This document shows positions 1 to 9,283 of a stretch of DNA of 64,000 nt, in pieces (the first letter of the stretch is position 1; each line of letters starts with the position of its first letter). A model generated the notes under the pieces. The model saw nothing but the letters and a program-made list of their open reading frames with translations, was not told the DNA's origin and made no database searches. The stretch comes from an uncultured Alphaproteobacteria bacterium (GTDB lineage Bacteria; Pseudomonadota; Alphaproteobacteria; MPNO01; UBA2964): NCBI GenBank assembly GCA_943787225.1, contig CALSLP010000003.1:1-64000 (forward strand). Reading direction: 5' to 3'. Position numbers and translations under genes: made by a program.

Positions 1-842
1 CTTTTCGGTCTGCCGAAGAAAGTTTCCCCGTTCCGTTCTCAATAACTTCCGCCATTAGAGATCCCGCATAGTCTCCCGTAGGATCCTCTCCCGACTCCAA
101 ATAGTTCACGATTTCATCCAGCGACCATTTCCCAATACCGTTTTCGGGGTGTGGTGTGATGTTTGGAGCACCCTCGCCCTCAGGCCCCTCGCCTTCTGGC
201 GTCCCAGCATACCAGTAATCTTCCTTGATACCGCCAAGTATGGTCCGCCGCGTATGGCATTCCCCGCAATGGACAACCGCGCGCGACAGATAAGCGCCAC
301 GATTCCATTCTTTGGATTTCGCAGGATCTGCTTTGTAGGGCCCCTCTGAAAAATACAAAAACTTCCAAAAGAACTGACCGAACCGAACATTAAAGGGAAA
401 CGAAACCCCATGCGGTTTATTGGGTTTAGCCACCGCCGGCAGCGTAAAGATATAATTCTTAATGGCCTTAAGATCGGCGTCGGTCATAAAAGTAAAGGCC
501 GGATAGGGAAAAACCGGGAAGTAATGACTGCCATCAGGCGCTCGTTCCTTTGCGAATGGCCTTGATGAAATCTGCGTCCGACCAGCCCCCAATACCGTGT
601 TTTTTATCTCGGGTGATATTCGGTGCGTAAAATGCGCCAAAAGGGGTGTTTCGAGCTTCCTGCCACCGGCGAGAAAGGGACCTTTGTTCTTCACATCGGT
701 GTGGCAGTTGCCGCAACCACTCCCGCAGAAAACAAAACCTCGCCTTTAGAAGATCGTCCTTTCCTGAGCCGACGCTGCGTGAAGCTAACCAAGACTCAAG
801 GCGACAACCGTCGCTGAAGATTGCACTCAACCCGATTTTCAT
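1..842 (-). pseudogene. diheme c-type cytochrome, frame-broken and running off the window edge
   Basis: Reading across frames on the minus strand gives a secreted cytochrome c: a hydrophobic leader after a start near 842, a first heme site CGNCH near 700, the stretch APNITRD, then FPYPAFTFMTD, a second heme site CGECH near 270, and a second APNIT motif. This order (two CxxCH sites, each followed by an NIT motif) is that of diheme cytochrome subunits that pass electrons from periplasmic dehydrogenases. The frame breaks at least four times in about 840 bases (within the leader near 800, near 722, near 640 and near 545), so no single frame encodes it. The 3' end lies outside the window. The family is clear; whether the breaks are decay or sequence error is not. 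Confidence 0.7.
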
Positions 843-999
843 TCTGACGTCCCCTCAAATCTCTCTACGCGCAACCGTCAATCGGCGGGCCCGATAATCA
901 CGCCCCTCACCTTTATTTAGGTACAACAGCTTACAAGAGCATTTTTGTTGCAAGTATCATCGATGTCTAAACAGCATTTTCTCCCCGGGAACCGAAACC

Positions 1000-1034
1000 A
1001 AAAAGGGCGCCACCGAATCAGCAGCGCCCTTTTT
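1000..1034 (-). terminator. Rho-independent terminator, bidirectional in form
   Basis: A perfect 11-bp stem (AAAAAGGGCGC at 1000-1010 with GCGCCCTTTTT at 1024-1034) encloses a 13-base loop and carries a T-run on either strand. It begins 29 bases past the stop of the minus-strand secreted-protein gene, so it most likely ends that transcript. Confidence 0.8.
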
Positions 1035-1062
1035 GTCGCAGCCCTGACTGTCGGTCAGGAAC

Positions 1063-1601
1063 TCAGTCTTTCAAGCACCCTATTTTTTCTTCTTCTTCTG
1101 GTGCTTTACACTTCATCTTGTCCATTACTGCAGCCACATTTCCCGTAAGCTTTTCTTGTTGGCGTCCAGCTTAATGGCTCCCGCAGACTGCCATCCGCTT
1201 AACTGGACCGATATGCAGCCTTTCACGGCCGCCTTGCTGCCCGAAGCTCGCACCCGCTTCTTGTCAACCCTGTGCCGCATAGAACGCGGCCGAACCGTAT
1301 TTCAGTCGCTTTGCAAGTACACTGGATTTGGCAATAGCGCGCAGCTCCATGTCACCAGGCGGTCCCAGCCGGGCTCTCGCCTTGTTTCGGTTTCTTGCTG
1401 CCCTTGATATATTTTGCTACGGCGCCACTGACGCTGAATGCGTGCACAGCTCTTTCATCGATCGCCAACTTAGTTACCTGTCGTTGCCTGCGACAACGTC
1501 GACCTGTTGGCTTCGATGCTTGTCCTGCAGCAACTCACAGCCAGCCCAATACACCCAGGCTGACCGCCGCGACCAAAATATGGCTTAATTAAAGATCTCA
1601 T
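1063..1601 (-). pseudogene. small secreted protein, frame-broken
   Basis: A strong ribosome binding site (GGGGAG) lies 7 bases before an ATG at 1601 on the minus strand. The next codons, allowing for a one-base shift, give a hydrophobic leader (HILVAAVSLGVLGWL). The middle frames give FSVSGAVAKYIKGSKKPK and MELRAIAKSSVLAKRLKYG. The end reads VMDKMKCKAPEEEEK and finishes with GCLKD and a stop at 1063. Together they make one plausible exported protein of about 180 residues split by at least four frame changes. A terminator follows. I do not recognise the family and infer no function. Antisense open frames over the same DNA are less convincing because they lack a ribosome binding site and a terminator. 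Confidence 0.45.
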
Positions 1602-1752
1602 AACACGTCTCCCCAAATGACACTCTGTTTTCAAATTACGCGCGTATGACTGCGCTACCAATACCCTATCCCACCATCTGAACGCAATTCTTGCAACCCT
1701 TTCACGTTGATTTATCATCCGACCTAATCAAGATTCGTGATATGAAATTTCC

Positions 1753-2320
1753 ATGAGCATTCAATCTATCTGTGTTTTTTGCGGCGCGTCCCCAGGTCTC
1801 AACCCGGCATTTCGGAGCTGCGGCAACAGGATTAGGGGAGTTATTCGGAGATAACGGCGTTCAGCTCGTATATGGCGGTGGCGGATCAGGCCTTATGGGC
1901 ATCGTCGCCGATAGCGTCCTAGAGGCAGGAGGCGAGGTAACAGGCGTCATTCCTGATTACCTTCAGGATCGAGAACTTGGGCACCAGAAGCTAACGCGGC
2001 TCGAAGTCGTTAGCAGCATGCATGAACGGAAACGCCGTATGTTCGATTTAGCAGACGGCATTGTCGTGCTCCCAGGCGGCGTTGGTACCCTGGAAGAAGC
2101 TCTTGAAGTCATTACCTGGAAACAACTCGGTATGCACAACAAACCGATTGTCATCTTGAACGTTCAGAAATACTGGCAAAAACTGGACGACCTGATCGCT
2201 GCAACGATTGAACACGGATTCGCCGCCCCGCCAACTCGGGACCTCTACGCGTTAGTTGAGACGCCAAGCGACGTAATCCCGACACTTCGAAAGAATTCAA
2301 CAAAGCCCGATCAATACTGA
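1753..2320 (+). CDS. LOG-family nucleoside 5'-monophosphate phosphoribohydrolase (one frameshift)
   Basis: The protein has the LOG hallmark PGGVGTLEE together with ERKRRMFDLAD, which bind the nucleotide in cytokinin-activating (LOG) hydrolases, formerly called lysine decarboxylase-like proteins. These cleave nucleoside monophosphates into a free base and ribose 5-phosphate. The true start is ATG at 1753 (MSIQSICVFCGASPG is the usual N terminus). The frame shifts by one base near 1812, after NPAF, so the long open frame begins artificially at a GTG at 1772. It converges on alaS with a 33-base gap. The whole product would be about 190 residues, normal for the family. Its role in this bacterium is inferred only from homology. 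Confidence 0.85.
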
Positions 2321-2353
2321 TTTGGCTCGTTTGTGAGTCCGCACAGATTCCGT

Positions 2354-5010
2354 TTACCCGCGAATTGCGGCTTCAATTGCGTCGAGCGCCTTGGTTGCAT
2401 TTGCGGCATCTGGCCCTCCTGCTTGCGCCATATCCGGACGCCCACCACCCCCTTTGCCGCCCAGAGCAGCCGATCCCACACGCACGAGCGATACCGCATC
2501 AAACCGGTCTGTCATATCATCCGTGACGCCAACCACGAGGGAAGCTTTGCCGTCGTCGGTTCCGCAAATAGCGACAATACCAGATCCGATTTGTTTTTTG
2601 AGATCATCTGCAAAAGATTTTAGATCACGAGCCGGTATTCCTTCCAGAACCCGTCCCGCAAACGATACCCCTGCCACATCTTTAACACCTGCATCGCCTG
2701 CGCCAGCATCTCCGCTACCCCCACCTGTCGCAAGTTTGCGCCGGACATCCGAGAGGTCACTTTCCAATTTCTTACGTTCTTCCAGCAAAGCGGCAACACG
2801 TTCCACAACCTGGCTGGAAGACGCGTTCAACAGCGACGCCACTTCCCGCAGTTGGGCTTCCGTTTCAGCCATCTGCGCGAGCGCCGCGCGGCCGGTGACA
2901 GCTTCGATACGGCGCACCCCGGCAGCAACTGCGCTTTCAGATACAATTCGAAACGGACCGATGTCACCGGTTCGGCTCACATGAGTACCACCGCAAAGTT
3001 CTACCGAATAGGGTGCATTTCCACGATCACCCATGGTTACAACGCGAACTTCATCACCGTATTTTTCACCGAACAGCGCCATCGCCCCGGTTTCGATCGC
3101 TTCGTCGGGCGTCATCAACCGCGTAACGACGTCACTATTCCCCTGAATTTGTCGATTAATATGGTCTGTGACCTCAGCGATATCTTCTGCGCCGATCGCT
3201 TTGGGATGGCTGATATCAAATCGTAACCGGTCGGGCGCGACCAATGACCCTTTTTGGGAGACGTGGTCGCCCAAACGATCCCTCAAAGCGGCGTGAAGCA
3301 AATGGGTCGCCGAATGGTGTCCGCGAAGACCCGCGCGGCGGTCTGGTTCGACCCGCATTTCAACAACATCGTCCACCGACATTGCGCCACCCGAGACAAC
3401 GCCGACGTGAACATGCAAAGCACCGAGTTTTTTCTGCGTGTCGGTAACCGTCAGTTCCGTCATCGCCGTCGCCGGACAAGGTTCCAACATCTCCCATTTG
3501 GCCGCCTGATTCTGCATAGAACGGCGTCTGATTAACCACGACAGCAACCAGATCGCCATCATCGGCGGTCTCGACACGAGCGCCATCTTTAACGATGGCC
3601 AATACTTTGCCTTCGCTGAATTCGCTCGTATATCCAAGAAATTCTGTGGCCCCGACCTCTTCCCGAATATCGAACCAAATGGAATCGTCTGCAGCATCAC
3701 CGGATCCCGACCAAGCCTTACGGGCGTCTTCCCGCTGCCGCTGCATCGCAACATCAAAGCCATCGGTATCAACCGCCCGGCCCTGGCCGCGCAAGACATC
3801 CTGCGTAAGGTCCAATGGAAAGCCGAATGTGTCATACAGCCGAAAGGCGACGTCACCCGGCAGCGCCTCTTTATCACCGAGACGGTCGGTTTCCTCGGTC
3901 AAGAGTTTCAGGCCACGATCCAAGGTCTGCTTGAACCGCTTTTCCTCAAGCTCAAGAGTTTCAGTGATAAGAGCTTCTGCCCGTGTAAGCTCGGGAAAGG
4001 CAATCCCCATTTGGGAAATAAGGGCCGGGACCAACTTATACAGAAGCGGTTCCTGACACCCCATCATGTGCGCATGGCGCATGCCCCGCCGCATAATACG
4101 TCTTAAGACATAACCGCGCCCTTCGTTAGACGGTAACACGCCATCCGCAATCAAAAACGAACTCGCTCGCAAGTGATCTGCGATAACCCGGTTAGAGACA
4201 TTTTGCGGACCATAAGGATCGACGTTTGCCGCTTCAGCGGATGCCTCAATCAAGCGCCTTGAATGTGTCGGTATCATAATTGTCATGAGACCCCTGCAGC
4301 AGGGCAGCAATTCTTTCCAGCCCCATCCCGGTATCGATACTTGGTTTGGGCAGGTTCTGCCGATTGTCAGCCGTCACCTGATCATACTGCATGAAGACCA
4401 GGTTCCAGATTTCAATGAACCGGTCGCCGTCTTCATCTGGGCTTCCCGGTGGCCCACCTGGGATATGGTCGCCATGATCATAAAAAATTTCTGAACACGG
4501 ACCACAAGGCCCGGTTTCACCCATGGCCCAAAAATTATCGTTTGTGGCTATCCTGATGATACGATCATCTGGGAGTCCGGCGATCTTCTTCCAAAGATCA
4601 AACGCCGTATCATCCTCGTGATAAACCGTAACCAGCAAGCGACTTTTATCGATAGCAAAATCATCGGTAATCAGATTCCAGGCAAGCTCGATGGCGCGCT
4701 CTTTGAAATAATCACCGAACGAGAAATTTCCGAGCATTTCAAAAAACGTATGATGGCGTGCAGTGTAACCGACATTCTCAAGGTCATTATGCTTGCCACC
4801 AGCGCGAACGCATTTCTGTGATGACGTCGCGGTCGTGTAGTCACGGGTCTCAAGCCCGGTGAACACATTCTTGAATTGCACCATCCCCGCATTGGTAAAC
4901 ATCAATGTCGGGTCGTTGTGTGGGACCAATGGTGAAGAAGACACAATTTCGTGCCCATTCTTTCCGAAATAATCGAGAAAGGCTGCTCTAATTTCATTGG
5001 TCGTTGTCAT
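2354..5010 (-). CDS. alaS: alanine--tRNA ligase, split by two one-base frameshifts
   Basis: Charges tRNA-Ala. The N-terminal catalytic part (about residues 1-250) begins [20 protein letters not shown] and includes TGPCGPCSE. The editing domain carries the metal site HSATH and CGGTH. The C-Ala domain ends with [13 protein letters not shown]. Added together the three open pieces make about 885 residues, the normal AlaS length, with nothing missing. One extra base lies near 4255 (KALID should read KALIEAS) and a second shift lies near 3465 (after TLSGDG). AlaS is usually single-copy and essential and both halves are perfectly conserved, so I take both shifts as probable consensus errors. It lies downstream of recA, but a terminator separates them. 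Confidence 0.95.
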
Positions 5011-5136
5011 CGTACTACTACCCCTATTAACGCATTTCAGCGTCGGACCGCGAGAGTATTAACGACGGGATCACACCCTGTCCAGAACAAGGCACAGCAC
5101 CGTTCAGTGACTAGTTTGTCTCATAGAGCAGACAAA

Positions 5137-5178
5137 GAAAAGGGGCGCGGAAAGGGCAATGATGCCTCGCCGCGCCCC
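5137..5178 (-). terminator. Rho-independent terminator of recA
   Basis: On the minus strand a 9-bp GC-rich stem (GGGGCGCGG pairing with CCGCGCCCC, plus-strand 5142-5150 and 5170-5178) is followed directly by TTTTC. It lies about 43 bases past the recA stop and before alaS, so the two genes are separate transcription units. Confidence 0.85.
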
Positions 5179-5220
5179 GGGGTTTGATCCGGGGGAGGAT
5201 CAGGGGTTCTTAAAGGGCAG

Positions 5221-6312
5221 CTAGAGCACTTCTTCGTCGTCTTCCACCGTTGCGGTTTCAGAGGTTGGCGCTTCCTTGAGGGCTGCCTCGGCAATCAAGC
5301 CCGCACTTTCACGGATACGGCGTTCGATATCGGCGGCCATTTCAGGGTGCTCGCGCAGGAACTGTTTGGAATTTTCGCGTCCCTGGCCAATCCGCACGCT
5401 ATCGTAGGAGAACCAGGCGCCCGACTTCTCAACAATCTCGGCTTTGACACCAAGATCGATAAGTTCGCCCATCTTTGAGATACCTTCACCATACATGATA
5501 TCGAATTCGATGATCTTGAAGGGTGGTGCAACCTTGTTTTTGACCACTTTGACGCGGGTCTGATTGCCAACAATCTCGTCACGGTCCTTAATCGCGCCGA
5601 TACGCCTGATATCCAGCCGCACTGACGAATAGAACTTCAGCGCGTTACCGCCCGATGTGGTTTCAGGATTGCCAAACATCACGCCAATTTTCATCCGAAT
5701 TTGGTTGATGAAGATAATCATTGTTTGAGACTTGGAGATCGAGCCGGTCAGCTTCCGGAGTGCCTGGCTCATCAAACGCGCCTGTAAACCGACATGAGCA
5801 TCACCCATCTCACCTTCGAGTTCCGCCTTTGGCACCAAAGCCGCGACAGAATCGATAACGATGACATCGATGGCACCTGAGCGCACCAGCGTATCGGCAA
5901 TCTCCAGCGCCTGCTCACCAGCATCAGGCTGTGAGATCAGCAATTCATCAAGCTCAACACCCAGCTTCTGGGCGTAAATTGGATCAAGCGCATGTTCGGC
6001 ATCGATAAAGGCACATTGGCCCCCACTCTTCTGCGCTTCAGCAACACAATGCAGCGCCAGGGTCGTTTTACCCGAGGATTCTGGTCCGTAGATTTCAATA
6101 ACCCGGCCTTTTGGCAAACCGCCGATACCGAGTCCGATATCAAGTCCGAGGGAGCCGGTCGAGACCGCTTCGATTTCCACCACCTGGCCTTCGCCAAGCT
6201 TCATGATAGAGCCCTTGCCGTAGGCCCGTTCGATCTGTTGAAGAGCAGCGTCGAGCGCTTTTGTTTTGTCCATGCCGTTCTTTTCTACAAGCTTCAATGC
6301 GGGGTTCGCCAT
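5221..6312 (-). CDS. recA: recombinase RecA
   Basis: DNA strand-exchange ATPase and SOS co-protease. The 363-residue product has Walker [10 protein letters not shown] (near residue 75), Walker [13 protein letters not shown], the DNA-binding loop 2 [17 protein letters not shown], and the acidic C-terminal tail DDEEVL. Length and order match intact RecA. The start at 6312 is supported by AAGGAG seven bases upstream; an internal Met at residue 14 is a possible second start. The gene has its own upstream region with an alphaproteobacterial SOS box and its own terminator, so it is expected to be a LexA-controlled single-gene transcript. Confidence 0.98.
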   Translation of the reverse strand: MANPALKLVEKNGMDKTKALDAALQQIERAYGKGSIMKLGEGQVVEIEAVSTGSLGLDIGLGIGGLPKGRVIEIYGPESSGKTTLALHCVAEAQKSGGQCAFIDAEHALDPIYAQKLGVELDELLISQPDAGEQALEIADTLVRSGAIDVIVIDSVAALVPKAELEGEMGDAHVGLQARLMSQALRKLTGSISKSQTMIIFINQIRMKIGVMFGNPETTSGGNALKFYSSVRLDIRRIGAIKDRDEIVGNQTRVKVVKNKVAPPFKIIEFDIMYGEGISKMGELIDLGVKAEIVEKSGAWFSYDSVRIGQGRENSKQFLREHPEMAADIERRIRESAGLIAEAALKEAPTSETATVEDDEEVL

Positions 6313-6442
6313 TGGTGTCTCCTTATTTCACAGCCATCAGATTCGTTCAACGCAGCGTCGTTGCTGAGAAGACTATGTACACCTTTTGTTCTAATTGCAA
6401 AGAAATTTTTTTTATCTAGTAAAATCAGAATCTTATAATTTT

Positions 6443-6457
6443 GTTCTAAATACGTTC
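6443..6457 (-). promoter_or_regulatory. LexA (SOS) box of recA
   Basis: The plus strand reads GTTC, seven bases, GTTC, which is the direct-repeat LexA operator known in Alphaproteobacteria. It lies 131 bases upstream of the recA start, in the 207-base gap between recA and the next gene. A half-site GTTC with poor second half also occurs near 6391 in the AT-rich stretch closer to recA. Repression by LexA is inferred from the motif. Confidence 0.75.
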
Positions 6458-6519
6458 GCATCTGTTTTGGCAAATTTACCATAACGGGTAACCCGATACA
6501 GAGTATGGGTTTTAAGGAA

Positions 6520-7143
6520 CTAGTTTTGGGTGACGTCCACAAGCCCCATCCCGGGGCTATAGGTATAAACATTGTCGCCACCCCGTTGCGATCCATCACC
6601 GAGTTTCCATCGGAACTCCAGAGAATGCGGCACGCCATCATGGGTGAAGTTGAGCTGATTGATGGTCACCTCGATACGTCGTTTCCCGCTATCACAATCA
6701 ATCTCATAGACCCGCTTTTCGCCCTGCTTCCACCAACCAAGAGGGAACTTCACCTCATCGGGGCAGTATCGGCCATAGCGATTATCATAGACCCGCCCTA
6801 AACCATCTTTCTTACGGTTAACCGCGAAATATTGAACCTTGCGTCGATTATGCCGCTCATAGATTTGATGTTTCGTCCCGGACGCTTCATGGGTCCAGGG
6901 CCGCGGCCCAACAATTCGCTTATTGTCCCGCCGCCCAAAGGTTAAATCCACAGTTGGCAAGGTGATCACATGCTGCCCATCCCAGGCCCCGCCATTCCAT
7001 AGCGCAACCGGAATGTAACGGCGGCCATCCTTGTCATAGGCTTTTACCCAGGCGGCAGAATCATCGGCCACCACAACGGCCGGGCTCATTGAAAAGAGAG
7101 ACGCCGTCACAATGAGCGCTGTCCGGATAAACTTAAACCCCAC
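6520..7143 (-). CDS. secreted protein of unknown function
   Basis: The 207-residue product starts with GTG and has a clear signal peptide (MGFKFIRTALIVTASLFSM, cleavage probably after VVVA near residue 26). The mature part is rich in Trp, Tyr, Arg and Lys, with two cysteines (YCPDEVKF and EIDCDSGKRR) that could form a disulfide. I do not recognise the family. It starts two bases after the stop of the CckA-like remnant with AGAGG placed upstream, so it may have been translated as the distal gene of that operon. If the upstream gene is really truncated by the IS element, its expression is in doubt. Confidence 0.7.
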   Translation of the reverse strand: MGFKFIRTALIVTASLFSMSPAVVVADDSAAWVKAYDKDGRRYIPVALWNGGAWDGQHVITLPTVDLTFGRRDNKRIVGPRPWTHEASGTKHQIYERHNRRKVQYFAVNRKKDGLGRVYDNRYGRYCPDEVKFPLGWWKQGEKRVYEIDCDSGKRRIEVTINQLNFTHDGVPHSLEFRWKLGDGSQRGGDNVYTYSPGMGLVDVTQN

Positions 7144-7145
7144 GA

Positions 7146-7715
7146 CTAAACCTCTTCTGCCATAATTTCCTTCACCTTGGTCGCGAGCTGCTGCAGCGTA
7201 AACGGCTTGGGCAGGAAGTGGATATCCTCGGCGACATCCAGCCGTTTGCGGAACGAATCCTCCGTATAGCCCGATATGAACACGACCTTCATATCGGCGT
7301 GGGTTTCCCGCACCTTGCGAATCATTGTAGGACCATCCAGCCCGGGCATCACGACGTCGGTGATCAACACATCAATGTTGTCGCCCTCTTGTACCAGCAA
7401 TTCGAGAGCTTCTTCGCCACTGCCCGCTTCAATAACCGTATAGCCTTTGTTCCGGAGCGCGCGGGCACCAAACATTCGGACGGCGTCTTCGTCTTATACC
7501 AGCATCACCATCCCCGCTCCGGTCAGATCAGGCTGCGGTGCCGGCGCCACCTCCTCAGCGACACTCTCGATGATGACGTCATCCGCCGTTGCAATATGCT
7601 GCGGCAGATAAATCGTAAAACAGGTCCCCTCGCCCATTTCTGAATCAACAAAAATATGGCCGCCGGTCTGACGGATAATGCCGTAGACCGTTGAAAGCCC
7701 AAGCCCGGGTGCCAG
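7146..7715 (-). pseudogene. C-terminal remnant of a CckA-like hybrid histidine kinase
   Basis: The remnant begins inside the kinase ATP-binding domain at [10 protein letters not shown] (G2 box), continues through [16 protein letters not shown], and passes by a short linker to a complete receiver domain with ITDVVMPGLDG (phospho-acceptor Asp), FISGYTEDSFR and LPKPFTLQQLA. This arrangement and wording match CckA, the kinase feeding the ChpT-CtrA cell-cycle relay. Everything upstream of the G2 box is missing because an IS element abuts it. In addition, an in-frame TAA interrupts the start of the receiver (MVMLV-stop-DEDAVR, about 7495), where a Glu codon is expected. The receiver alone could be translated from an internal ATG at 7475. 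Confidence 0.8.
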
Positions 7716-7768
7716 TGTCCTTCCCCCCTAAAACTGGGCCACTATTTTAGTACAGGAAAGGGGATTGG

Positions 7769-8059
7769 ATGATGGCTCGGAAACGACATTCGGACGAGGA
7801 CATACTGAAGCTGCTGCGTGAGATTGAGGTGAAGCTGTCAGCCGGCAGTGACGTGGCATCGGCCTGTCGCGGCGTGGGTATCAGCGACGCCACATATTAC
7901 AACTGGCGCAAGCGGTTCGGCGGGATGGGTCGGTCTCAGTTGTCGGAGATGCGTTCTCTCGAGAAGGAGAATACGCGGTTGAAGAAGATCGTGGCGGAGC
8001 TCGAACTGGACAAGCTGATCCTCAAGGAAAGTCTGAGCCATCTAAAGCCCAGGGCCTGA
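7769..8059 (+). CDS. IS3-family transposase OrfA
   Basis: The 96-residue protein has an N-terminal helix-turn-helix (EIEVKLSAGSDVASACRGVG, then ISDATYYNWRKRFGG) that binds the element ends, followed by a leucine-zipper-like helix (LEKENTRLKKIVAELELDK) for oligomerisation. This is the standard OrfA layout. The start has GGAAAGGGG upstream. It overlaps OrfB in the -1 frame; the sequence CTAAAG near 8042-8047 is a plausible slip site for making the OrfAB fusion transposase. Confidence 0.92.
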   Translation: MMARKRHSDEDILKLLREIEVKLSAGSDVASACRGVGISDATYYNWRKRFGGMGRSQLSEMRSLEKENTRLKKIVAELELDKLILKESLSHLKPRA

Positions 8060-8901
8060 CGACCGAGCAGCTTCGTCAGGCCGTTATCCATACTCGCCAG
8101 AAGCTTGCTACGTCGGAGCGACGGACCTGCCGGGTTATTGGTCTGGCCCGCAGTTCCCTGCAATATCGACCAGATCCCAAAGATGACAATGCTCTGCGGT
8201 TGGCACTGATCCGGCTGGCGAAGCAGTATGGGCGCTACGGTTATCGCAAGATTGCCGTCCTGCTGCGTATCGAAGGGTGGAAGGTGAACCACAAGAAGGT
8301 TGAGCGGATCTGGCGCGAAGAAGGACTTCAGCTGCCGCAACGAGACAAGAAGCGCCGGCGGCTCTATCACAAGGACAGCTCGATCATTCGGTTGCGGCCA
8401 ACCCATCCCAATCACGTCTGGGCCATCGACTTCGTGCACGACAAGCTCGACAACGGTCGGAGCTACAAGATGCTGACTGTCCTGGACGAGTACACCCGCC
8501 AGGTGCTGGCTGTGACGGTTCGCACCCGGATGAGGGCTGACGATGTGCTTGAGGCGCTATACCCACTCCTGCTGCGCCACGGCACCCCGGAATATATCCG
8601 CTCGGACAATGGTCCCGAGTTCATCGCACAGGCGATGCAGGACTGGCTGGCAAGGGTCGGCATCAAACCCATCCGGATCTATCCCGGATCACCCTGGGAG
8701 AACGGATACAACGAACGCTTCAACGGAACCCTGCGCCGCGAGGTTCTCAATGCCGAGTGGTTCACCACGACTAAGCAGGCTCAGATCGTCATCAACCAGT
8801 GGCTCAGACAGTACAACCACATCCGTCCACATCAGGCACTGAACATGCGACCGCCAATGCCCGAAACTCTAATCACAAATGGCACTGAACTTGGGGGCTA
8901 G
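8044..8901 (+). CDS. IS3-family transposase OrfB (catalytic, DDE)
   Basis: The catalytic half of the transposase, with an rve-type integrase core. The DDE residues are in VWAIDF (first Asp), IRSDNGPEF (second Asp) and ENGYNERFNG (Glu, 35 residues after the second Asp). An upstream helix-turn-helix-like part includes YGRYGYRKI. The frame is open from 8044 and lies -1 to OrfA, so it is probably made mainly by programmed slippage at CTAAAG; a TTG at 8200 is only the first internal start. The stop lies three bases inside the right terminal repeat. No disruption is seen. Confidence 0.92.
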   Translation, partial: KAQGLTTEQLRQAVIHTRQKLATSERRTCRVIGLARSSLQYRPDPKDDNALRLALIRLAKQYGRYGYRKIAVLLRIEGWKVNHKKVERIWREEGLQLPQRDKKRRRLYHKDSSIIRLRPTHPNHVWAIDFVHDKLDNGRSYKMLTVLDEYTRQVLAVTVRTRMRADDVLEALYPLLLRHGTPEYIRSDNGPEFIAQAMQDWLARVGIKPIRIYPGSPWENGYNERFNGTLRREVLNAEWFTTTKQAQIVINQWLRQYNHIRPHQALNMRPPMPETLITNGTELGG

Positions 8902-8904
8902 ACA

Positions 8905-9242
8905 ATGTCACGCCGGATCGGCCGGTGATCGATTTTCATGGCACGACTGTAACACCAGGCCACGCCTACCTGTGTCCCGAAGGGGAATACCGCGAAGTTG
9001 GCGCGGTGATGATGGCTGATGGTTTTGTCGTCAATCAGGGCGGCGACATCGTCCGGGCGCGGACCAGAGAGCTTGTTTCGCCTGAAACCTTTGCAATGCA
9101 TCAGACAATATTTGGCGCTTCCGGCGTCCCGGCCTTTGAGGTTGGGTTTGGCGCTGCCACACGTGATGACGAGAAACCGCTGATATCAGTACCGCAGTTC
9201 GGTGCGGTGGCCGGAGCAACCGCGCTCGCTTTAGCCGCCTAA
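8905..9242 (+). pseudogene. 5'-truncated gene fragment with Hint-like sequence
   Basis: The open frame runs in phase from the IS border (DNVTPDRPVIDFHG) to a stop at 9240, about 112 residues. The stretch HGTTVTPGHAYLCPEGEY resembles the T-x-x-H block of Hint/intein-type domains found in bacterial and phage-like proteins, where the His helps peptide-bond cleavage. The rest (VGFGAATRDDEKPLISVPQ) is not recognised. With no start codon at its border and the IS element directly upstream, it is the 3' remnant of a larger gene. The GTG or ATG at 8925 inside it is unlikely to be a true start. Assignment to Hint rests on one motif only. Confidence 0.45.
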
Positions 9243-9283
9243 CCACTTCCCCGATTTTCTTTTGCGAAATGGTGGACTACCTT

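Larger units (their letters stand above)
7716..8904 (+). mobile_element. IS3-family insertion sequence (IS407-like), 1189 bp
   Basis: The ends form imperfect inverted repeats: TGTCCTTCCCCCCTAAAACT at 7716 and, read inward from 8904, TGTCTAGCCCCCAAGTTCA. Between them lie two overlapping frames (OrfA, OrfB) of the IS3 type. IS407-like elements usually make a 4-bp target duplication, but the flanks (left ...CCAG, right ATGT...) do not match. The element looks complete and potentially active. Both neighbours lack their 5' parts at exactly its borders, suggesting it arose or was joined by recombination or deletion rather than one clean insertion. Confidence 0.85.

Noticed and set aside
1156..1600. 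Plus-strand open frames of 65-86 codons over this stretch.
   Set aside because: The minus-strand reading has a ribosome binding site, a leader and a terminator; the plus-strand frames lack all three.
2391..2984. A 197-codon plus-strand open frame.
   Set aside because: It is the antisense of the conserved C-terminal half of alaS; no start signal of its own.
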